The notes beneath the pieces were generated by a model, which made no database searches, had not been told where the DNA came from, and was given only the letters and a program-made list of their open reading frames with translations. This document shows positions 56,491 to 64,000 of a DNA stretch of 64,000 nucleotides, in pieces. This DNA comes from Halichoerus grypus (Eukaryota > Chordata > Mammalia > Carnivora > Phocidae), in assembly GCF_964656455.1 (NCBI RefSeq), contig NC_135712.1, positions 73,165,239 to 73,229,238 of the forward strand. The letters are read 5' to 3'. A program made the position numbers and the translations under genes. The number at the start of each line of letters is the position of its first letter. Within the stretch, counting starts at the first letter, position 1.

Positions 56491-57341
56491 TGTAAATAAA
56501 TGCTTAATATGTAAGTTCTTAATGAATATCTATTCAATAAATTGAGGTGAGGTACTTTTTGAGATTCAAAAATGCATTTTTTATAACAATACGATAGGAA
56601 AATATTGGTTATTTTCTGCCTAGAATGAGTTCATCGAATCCTTCTCAATATGAAGGGTTACAAGCTGGAGCCTTACTTGGAAATCCTACACATCTGGGAA
56701 ACTTGTTAATGGTTAGGGTAGATTGAACAGATTTAACAGTATTTAACAACTTTGTTGCATAGGAAGGTGGGGAGTACAAAGTAGGGAATTTTCCTAAAGG
56801 ATTGATTAGTCTGATCAATGCATTTTATCAAGAAATGATCCACAGTTTTCAAAATGAGATAGTAATTATGAATATAGCCTGGTGGATATAATTCTAGTCT
56901 TTCTTTATCCAATGCTATGAACATATCTATCTGGTTCCCAGGAGTGAGGGCTATAATTAACAACTGCAACAGATATTTTCCTATAACACAAAGAAGCAAA
57001 CAACAATCTGTAAAATTTGTAGCCCAAGCAGAAATGATTTGGGTTCCAGGATCAAAATGTCACATAAAATATAGTGATGCCCCTTCTCACACTTCATCTC
57101 AGACCTCCAAGAAATGGGGTTCATTACAAAAGGGAAATGTCCTGCATGAGAGAGAGAGAGAGAGAAAGACACATTCAGATCAAATCAAGTGTTGCCTTTT
57201 TGTTTTAACAGTTGGTTAGCAAAACCCAGGCTGTTTGCTTAGCTTTATTTACTTATGGTGGCTAAGAGTTTGTGGTTGCTGCTGGAAAATTAGGTGCTTA
57301 GTAGGGTTTATAACCAAATTAGCTTTGGTGAGTAGAGGAAT

Positions 57342-57537
57342 TTTTTTTTTTAATATTTTTATTTATTTGACAGAGAGAAAGATAGCCAAAAAGGGAACAC
57401 AAGCAGGGGGAGTGGGCAGAGGGAGAAACAGGCTTCCCGCTGAGCAGGGAGCCCGATGCGGGGCTCGATCCCAGGACCCTGGGATCATGACCTGAGCTGA
57501 AGGCAGATGCTTAATGACTGAGCCACCCAGGCGCCCC
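57342..57537 (-). mobile_element. Can-SINE, antisense
   Basis: The head is at the right end (CTGAGCCACCCAGGCGCCCC). The short duplication GAGGAAT lies at 57335-57341 and 57538-57544. Confidence 0.93.
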
Positions 57538-57590
57538 GAGGAATATGTTTTTGAACTCATAAATAATCGGCAACACTGCCACCTATTCCT

Positions 57591-57700
57591 CTTTTTTTTT
57601 TTTTTTTTTAAGATTTTATTTATTTATTTGACAGAGAGAGAGCAGGAGAGTGGCAGAAGGAGAGGGAGAAACAGGCCCCCTGTCGAGCAGGGAGCCCCAT
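57591..57700 (-). mobile_element. 5'-truncated Can-SINE without tRNA head, antisense
   Basis: Only the 3' part is present: T18, AAGATTTTATTTATTTATTTG, the CT/GA-rich region, and CAGGGAGCCCCA at the right edge. The tRNA-derived head with promoter boxes is missing. A perfect 17-bp duplication CACTGCCACCTATTCCT (57574-57590 and 57701-57717) shows it integrated in this shortened form. Confidence 0.95.
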
Positions 57701-58364
57701 CACTGCCACCTATTCCTTTCATGAGACTATTGTTGAAGTCCTTGGTGGTTAGCTGATAACCATGAGAGTATTGTTTCGTTTTTTTCTCCAGGTGTAAAAG
57801 GCCTTCTCCAGACTAGACATCATTAGTGAGCCTTCTAATGGACAAATATACTTGCAATCTTTCAGGACAATTCTTTGCTCCCTACTATAAATTAGCATAG
57901 ATCTGGTCTTCTAGTTATTTCTCCCTTCAGGCGCAAGAGGAAAGTTAATATAATAGGTGGAGTTCTGCCCACTGTGAAGGTTTTCTTCTCCATAGTTATT
58001 CTGGGACTCTTTTAAGCCAGGATCTAATACCATGAAATGTTTGGGATTCTTTTTTGTCTATTAACGGCCATAAAAAACTTCATCTGAGGTCTTAGATGTA
58101 CATTGAGAAAGAGACAACAGAATGACAGAATTGGGAAGACATGTTGGGAGGTGAGAAAACTGTTCTTGAAATTCACTTGGACTTTCAACATCTGTTTAAG
58201 TCTTACTTTGTGTATAACTCTTCTACTTGATAATTGAATGCTGTTGGGAACTCATAATTTATATGGCCAGTCATATCAGATAATGGTAAATTCATGATAG
58301 GTGGGTATTCTCCCTTAGAGGTTAACAGCAACAAACAAAAAACAAACACTACATTGTTTTCTAG

Positions 58365-59060
58365 AATGTTCAAAGTTTTAGGTTTCACATTTAGATCTAT
58401 AATGTATTCTGAGGTTTTTTTTTAATTGAAGTTCATTCTTTGCAAATAGACATTCAAATGTTCCAGTACCATTTGTTGAAAAGCCTATCCTTTCTCCACT
58501 GAGTTGCCTTTGCATCTTGGTCAAAAATCAGTTGCTCATACACAGGTGGAACTGTTTCTGGACTCCCTATTCTATTCTCCTGATCTATCTGCTTGTCTTT
58601 ATACCAGGGCCACCATATGGCTTTATAGTATTATTTAACTAAGCTAATGGTAGTCCTTTAGCTTTGTTCTTCTTTTTCAGTGTTGCTTTGGTGATATTGG
58701 GACCTTTGACTTTAGAATCAACCTGTCAATTTCTAATAAGAAAAAACATGATGAGATTTTGATTAGGATCGTGCTGGATCTATAGATCCATAATTTGTGG
58801 AAATTTGTGGAAAATTGACATATTAATAAGTTTGGGTCTTCTGACTTATGGATATAGTATGTGTCTACATTATTCAATCTTGGTTAATTTGGTCTTTGAT
58901 TTCTCTCAGCGATGTTTTGCAGTTTTTGGTGTATGGGTCTTATACACTCTAAGATGCATTCCTAAATATTTCATGATTTTGATGCTATGGTGAATGGTAT
59001 TTTTAAATGTATATGTTCAATTGTTCATTTGCTAGTAGTTTTTTCAAATGCATGTGATGA
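58365..59060 (-). mobile_element. Old L1, antisense (piece 2 of 2)
   Basis: TCTAGAATGTTCAAAGTTTTAGG, then CAGTACCATTTGTTGAAAAG, then TTGCATCTTGGTCAAAAATC, then GCATTCCTAAATATTTCATG continue the ORF2 antisense order from 56490. Confidence 0.85.
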
Positions 59061-59380
59061 TTAGTCTCTGTAGACTGTCATGTCTGTATTCTGAAGTTCG
59101 GGAGACCTCTGGATTTTGTCTGGGTTCCCCCTCCCTGCACAGTGGCCTGGGAACTCTCTAAAGGCAGTAAGCTGAGCAATTGTAGGGCACCTTCCCTTGT
59201 TTCCTGTCTTTTGTTGTTTATGTTCAGTTTAAATGGTTTAAAACCATTGTTTCATATATTTTGTATGGTTTTGGTTGTTTCAGATGGGAAGATAAATCTG
59301 TTCCTTTTTACTACATCTTGGCTGGAAGTAAAACTTCACCTTTTAAAAATACCCTGATCATTTTCTTGCTTAACTTTTTG
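59061..59380 (-). mobile_element. Probable old LINE sequence (tentative)
   Basis: TTTGTCTGGGTTCCCCCTCCCTGCACAGTGGCC and CTACATCTTGGCTGGAAGT are strings I associate with old L1-type repeats, but the family is uncertain. Confidence 0.4.
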
Positions 59381-60604
59381 TGATGAAACATTTTGCATAC
59401 ATATAACAATGGGGAGAATACGATAATTAAACCCCATGTAGCTATCACTCAGACTCAACAATTATCAACAATTTTCCTCCCTCACTCTGGATTATTTTGG
59501 AACTATCCCAGATATCATATAATTTCATTTGAAAAAAATTCAGTATATATAAAATATAAAGATTCCTTTTTAATTCCTTTACCTAAAAAAACTAAAATAA
59601 CTCCATAATTTAAAAAATCAATTATATAGAAGGGTTTGAATTTTTCCAATTGAATCACAAGTGTGGGTTTATACATGTATATGTATTTTCATATCAGGAT
59701 CCAAATAAAGTCCACATACTGCAATTAGTTGATAAGTCTCAAGTTGAACTCTACACGTTCCCTCCTTTATATCTTACTTTTTTCCTTGCAAATTTTTTGT
59801 TGAAGAAAGTAAGAGGTTCATCCTATGGGTTCTACTGTTCGGATTATATTGATTACATATTCATAAAGTTATTTAACATGATTTTCTATAGCTTGCACTT
59901 CCCGTTAATTGGTCGTTAGATCTGGGGCTTGAGTTTTTGGCAAGAATACTTCATAGTTGATATCGCGTACTTCCAAAGGGTGGTACGTACTATCTGATTA
60001 TCTTCTTTTTGTGATTTTAGCAGACATAAATGTTTATGATCTAGATTAACTATTTCATTAGGAGTTTCCTAATTTCTACTTCTATCATACCATCTTCACA
60101 TACTAAGAGGAGTATTTCTATAAAGAAAAACACCCTCCTCAACTATTTCATTACTCTGAGATTCAGTTTGTTTAAGAAAGACAGGATTAATATTTGATTA
60201 TTCACTTTTATGTACCAGCTTTCAAAATAATGGGTTGATCCTCTAGCATTATCCAAAGGACTTTTTAGAGTCATTATGGCTTCATATGGGTTGGCACATT
60301 TCCATCCATGGCAATTTTTATTCTTACTGTGCTCAAATGGTCTCGTCTTTGGCCATTGAGTGCCTCCTCAGGTTGGCTTCTGAATTCTTTTGCTGTGACC
60401 CCAGTAGTCTTTAAAAGTTTTATTGCTCTCTGATATGATATGATATTCCAAACTTACCTTGTACAATTCCTGCTCCAAACCTGGACACATCCATTTTTCC
60501 AAAGAGCTCTTAGATATGGTTAGAGACCTCAACCAGAGCACTCAGAGTGCTCATTTCTACCGTGTTAGTCACTATTGCTTGGCCTTTTCAGAAGACAGAC
60601 CTAG
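59381..60604 (-). mobile_element. Old L1 (L1ME-like) 3' part, antisense
   Basis: AACCCCATGTAGCTATCACTCAGACTCAACAATTATCAAC, then TTTTTTCCTTGCAAATTTTTTGTTGAAGAAA, then TTGGCCATTGAGTGCCTCCTCAGGTTGGC, then CCAAACCTGGACACATCCATTTTTCCAAAGAGC follow a remembered L1ME antisense order. Confidence 0.7.
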
Positions 60605-60619
60605 TCTTCCGACATTTCT

Positions 60620-60794
60620 TTTTAGAGAGGGAGAGAGAAAGGGTGGGGGAAGGGCAGAGGGAGAGAGAGAATTTTAAGCAGGCTCCATGCCCAGCACAGA
60701 GCCTGACAGGGGGCTCGATCTCACAACCCTGAGATCATGACCCGAGTCGTAATCAAAGAGTCGGATGCTTAACTGATAATCACCCAGGACCCCA
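60620..60794 (-). mobile_element. Can-SINE, antisense, diverged
   Basis: The flanks TCTTCCGACATTTCT (60605-60619) and TCTTCTGACATTTCT (60795-60809) form a 15-bp duplication with one change. The body is diverged, and the head has lost part of the GCCACCCAGG motif (AATCACCCAGGACCCC). Confidence 0.9.
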
Positions 60795-60809
60795 TCTTCT
60801 GACATTTCT

Positions 60810-61395
60810 AATTCAAGTTTAGAACTATGGGCTTTTTACTTAACTTTGTTGATTGTACTTTTTTCTCTCCTTTATCTCAAAAGTTGCAATTCTCAATGAC
60901 AGCAACCAATTACTCATTTGCTCTATACCTCATACACAGTAATCTCAGAGTTGAAAGCCAAAACACCTAGGAGGAATATAATTCCTAAAGACAATTTGAG
61001 ATTTTGGAAGGCAGCTATGCTCACCACTCTACCACCAACGCCGGCTTGACAATTTGAGATTTTGTTGGAGTTCTTTTCCCCTGTTTGTGATATACCATAT
61101 GAAATGTACAAATTATACTTTTTAAAAAAAACTTATGTTTCAAAGTTACTCAGAATGGTTCTTCTCTCTATGGTTATGCCAGCAACTCAATAAGTTCATC
61201 TCATTCATTTTGCCTTAGATTTTTAGTGTTAACTTTTCAAATATATTTTTGTATTAGTTTATGTGGGTATTATACACAAATATATATTATATAAAGTATA
61301 TAATTATAAATTTAGTAAAATTACATATTAAATATATAAATTATTTAAAATATATACTATATAAAATCATATAAAATATCTACATGGTTCAAAAG
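60810..61395. other. AT-rich unassigned sequence
   Basis: It includes a TATA-rich patch at about 61275-61380. A short string (GACAATTTGAGATTTT) occurs twice, at about 60990 and 61047. No exon is seen. Confidence 0.4.
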
Positions 61396-62330
61396 TTAAA
61401 TCTGTAAGTCAAAACATTCAGGAGAGCTTTGCTCCTATCCCTCTTTTCTCAACCTTGTGCACTCACTCTCTCTATAAGAATCATTTTTGTTTGTTTTTGA
61501 TTTATTCTTACATTTAAAAGATACAGAGACATTATATATAACATCCATATCTACATAGTATATATACAGAATAGTGTATATATTTACACTACTGCTTAGA
61601 TAACAGGGGTATACCATACACGTTTAGCTCATATTTTCTGTTATGTTTGCTTTACACGCTTTTTTTTTAAAATATTGAGACATAGTTGACATACTATGTC
61701 ATATTAGTTCAGGTGTATTTACGTACTTAACTATGTTTCCTAGAGATTCTTTCATAGCGGGATATATAAATATTTTTTGCTCATTATTTCAGCTTTCTAG
61801 TACTTTTGTGTATGGAGGAACATTGTTTATTCAATCATTTCTCTATTTTTTTTTAAAGATTTTATTTATTTATTTTGACAGAGAGACACAGTGAGAGAGG
61901 GAACACAAGCAGAGGGAGTGGGAGAAGGAGAAGCAGGCTTCCCGCTGAGCAGGAAGCCCAATGCGGGGCTCGATCCCAGGACCCTGGGATCATGACCTGA
62001 GCCGAAGGCAGACGCTTAACGACTGAGCCACCCAGGCACCCCCAATCATTTCTCTATTGAAGGATTTTATTTTTTAGTTTTTTACTATTACAGATAGTGC
62101 TATAATAAAAAGCCTTGTGCATATATCTGTCTTTTCTTATTTCCACCAGTCTATCTTTGGCATAGATTTCCAGAAGTAAAATTGCTGAGTTAAAGAATAA
62201 ATGCATGTATGTACTTTTGCTAGATAGATATAGCCAAATTTCTTTCCATGGAGATTGTACCAGTTTGCATTTGTGCCAGAAATGCGTGTTTCCTCATACC
62301 CTTGTCGACAGAATATGCTGGCAAACCTTT
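61396..62330 (-). mobile_element. Old L1 3'-region relic(s), antisense, with nested SINE
   Basis: TTCAAAAGTTAAATCTGTAAGTCAAAAC, then TTATTCAATCATTTCTCTATT, then (after the SINE) AGTGCTATAATAAAAAGCCTTGTGC and GGAGATTGTACCAGTTTGCAT are antisense L1 landmarks. It may contain more than one fragment. Confidence 0.6.
61848..62042 (-). mobile_element. Can-SINE, antisense, nested in old L1
   Basis: The 16-bp duplication CAATCATTTCTCTATT lies at 61832-61847 and 62043-62058. Confidence 0.96.
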
Positions 62331-62374
62331 AGGTTTTTCTAATTAGCTAGGTGGGCAATGTTAGATGTATTTCC

Positions 62375-63680
62375 TTTTTTCTTTTTTTAGGAAATAACTT
62401 AAAACTTACAGAAAAGTTGCAAGAATAATTCAAATAACTTTTTCCCTGAGCCATTTGAGAGTAAGTTGCCAACATACAGCTCTATGACTCCTACATATTT
62501 TAGTGTATATTTCTTTTTTTTTTTCTTAAAGATCTTATTTATTTATTTGATAGAGAGATAGCGAGAGCAGGAACACAAGCAGGGGGAGTGGGAGAGGGAG
62601 AAGCAGGCTTCCCTCTGAGCAGAGAGCCCGATCTAGGGCTCGATCCCAGGACGCTGGGATCATGAGCTGAGCCAAAGGCAGATGCTTAATGATTGAGCCA
62701 CCCAGGCGCCCCTATTTTAGTGTATATTTCTTAAAGACAAGGACATTCTCCTACATAAATGACAGTGTAGCCATTAATATCAAGAAGTTAATATTGACAT
62801 ATTAATAGCAACTGATGCTCAGACCCCATTCAAGTTCTGCCAGTGGTCTTAATAATGTTCTTTATAGGAAAGGATTTGGAATTACACAATAGTATTGTTA
62901 GACACATCTCTTTAATCTTTAATCTTTCCTTGACTTCATGACCTTGACTCCTTTCACTCTGGTTATTTTGTGGAATGTCTCTCAATTTGGATTTGTCTGA
63001 TATTTCCTCATAGTTAAATTCAGGTTACACACTTTTGGCTGGAATATCATAGAAGTGATGCCGTGTCCTCATTGTTTCCTCTCAGGTGGTACATAATTTA
63101 AATTTGTTATATTACTGGTGATGTTAACTTGGATCACTTAATTAAACAGTATCTGCCAGGTTTCTCCATTGTAAATTTACTCTTTTGCCCTTTGTAATTA
63201 ATAGTTATTTTGTTGAGAGATACTTTGAGACTATATAAACAAGCCACCCTCATTAAATTTACCTACTAGTTGTACATTGCTATTTCTTGGCTAAATTATT
63301 ACTTTGATAGTTGCCAAATGGTGATTTTCTAATTGTATCTTTTCTCCTACATTAATTGTAATTTTACTGTAAGAAAAAGCTATCTTTTCTCCCCATTTAT
63401 TTATCCATTCACTTATGTCATGTGGACTCATGAATTCCTATTTTATTTTATGGGTTATAGTTCATTTATCATCATTTACTGTAATGATCAAATCATTACA
63501 GATTTAGGCAGTGAGAGCCCCTTAAGTTGGCTTTGATGTTTTTTCTATCTGTCTCCATCTTTCCTTGAGCGCTTTTTTACTTAATGGAGCAACAAAATGT
63601 TTTAGCTTATATGATACTTCTCTTGGCCCAGCCTTGTAATCAGCCATTTCCTTAAGGAACCCTGATTCTTTTTTGGGGGG
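62375..63680 (-). mobile_element. Old L1 (L1ME-like) 3' part, antisense, with nested SINE
   Basis: AACTTACAGAAAAGTTGCAAGAATAATTC, then ACAAGGACATTCTCCTACATAA, then TTTTGTGGAATGTCTCTCAATTTGG, then TCTGCCAGGTTTCTCCATTGTAAATTTACTC follow the L1ME 3' end in antisense. Confidence 0.8.
62516..62712 (-). mobile_element. Can-SINE, antisense, nested in old L1
   Basis: The 20-bp duplication TATTTTAGTGTATATTTCTT lies at 62496-62515 and 62713-62732, the longest in the window. Confidence 0.96.
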
Positions 63681-63694
63681 GAGGAATAGAATTT

Positions 63695-63888
63695 TTTTTT
63701 TTTTAAAGATTTTATTTATTTATTTGACAGAGAGAGAGCACAAGTAGGCAGAGTGACAGGCAGATGGAGAGGGAGAAACAGGCTCTCTGCTGAGCAGGGA
63801 GCTGGATGTGGGGCTCGATCCCAAGACCCCAGGATCATGACCTGAGCCGAAAGCAGCCGCTTAACGGACTGAGCCACCCAGGCGCCCC
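63695..63888 (-). mobile_element. Can-SINE, antisense
   Basis: The flanks GAGGAATAGAATTT (63681-63694) and GAGGAATTGAATTT (63889-63902) form a 14-bp duplication with one mismatch. The head (CTGAGCCACCCAGGCGCCCC) is at the right end. Confidence 0.95.
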
Positions 63889-64000
63889 GAGGAATTGAAT
63901 TTAGAAACCAAAATTTGGGCACTAGATATGCACATTATTATTTGGGTTTCACGGCTCCTAGGCCCTCTCAGACAACATAATTAACGAATATACGTATAAA

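Larger units (their letters stand above)
56491..58364. other. Unexplained insert splitting an old L1 (contains two SINEs)
   Basis: This 1.87-kb segment interrupts the L1 between AGGTTATTAAGCTTTTC and TTTCTAGAATGTTCAAAGTTTTA. Besides the SINEs at 57342-57537 and 57591-57700 and a (GA)9 run at 57149-57166, about 1.5 kb is not assignable by eye. I see no terminal repeats or clear target duplication. Confidence 0.55.

Noticed and set aside
5990..63888. tRNA-like sequences in the SINE heads as tRNA genes
   Set aside because: They are heads of dispersed SINEs with tails and target duplications, too diverged for a cloverleaf.
55221..64000. Next ATP13A4 exon (actuator-domain continuation)
   Set aside because: I searched for an acceptor followed by the AGVQELESR-type coding text and found none. 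The sequence to 64000 is intron.

Overview
The window is nuclear DNA from a carnivoran mammal. About fifteen short interspersed elements start (on one strand or the other) with a tRNA-Lys-like head reading GCCTGGGTGGCTCAGT and end in a CT-rich stretch, AATAAATAAA and an A-tail. This is the Can-SINE family. The internal form (CTCCCTGCTCAG.GGG..GCCTGCTTCTCCC) fits arctoid carnivores (bear, seal, mustelid) better than dog or cat; that placement is inferred from remembered family sequences. No bacterial, organellar or CRISPR feature is present.

The only host gene I can support is ATP13A4, a P5B-type cation-transporting ATPase, on the + strand. Seven consecutive internal coding exons lie at 16179-16352, 36083-36229, 41014-41084, 41174-41254, 42744-42813, 44345-44479 and 55151-55220. 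All have AG acceptors and GT donors, all phases join, and together they give 748 nt, or 249 codons plus one base. They encode the cytosolic N-terminal region with its first hydrophobic segment, transmembrane helices 1 and 2, and the start of the actuator domain. The initiator exon lies left of the window. The catalytic DKTGT and TGE exons lie to the right.

The rest is intron (or, at the far left, intron or 5' flank) filled with layers of repeats. 1-16 kb: old antisense L1, L2 and MIR relics, two hAT-type DNA-transposon fossils (one MER20-like), a young truncated L1 tail and two SINEs. 16-36 kb (one 19.7-kb intron): SINEs, an old L1 carrying a nested SINE, and a full-length sense L1 at 27957-35094. 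That L1 has an intact ORF1 and an ORF2 broken by one 2-base deletion. 36-45 kb: five exons in 3.5 kb (41.0-44.5 kb) plus one at 36 kb, with SINEs and large CTTT tracts. 44.5-55 kb (one intron): a split L2, then a second full-length L1 at 47592-54663 in antisense, with two CGA-to-TGA stops in ORF1 and a fragmented ORF2. 55-64 kb: a patchwork of old antisense L1s with six younger SINEs.

The most notable structures are the inverted pair of about 7-kb L1s, whose 3' ends face each other across exons 3-7; the nearly intact L1; a SINE that integrated without its tRNA head; an 89-bp intron; and a 1.9-kb unexplained insert splitting an old L1. I found no previously undescribed molecular system. Boundaries of old repeats are approximate, and repeat names come from memory of family sequences, not from a database search.
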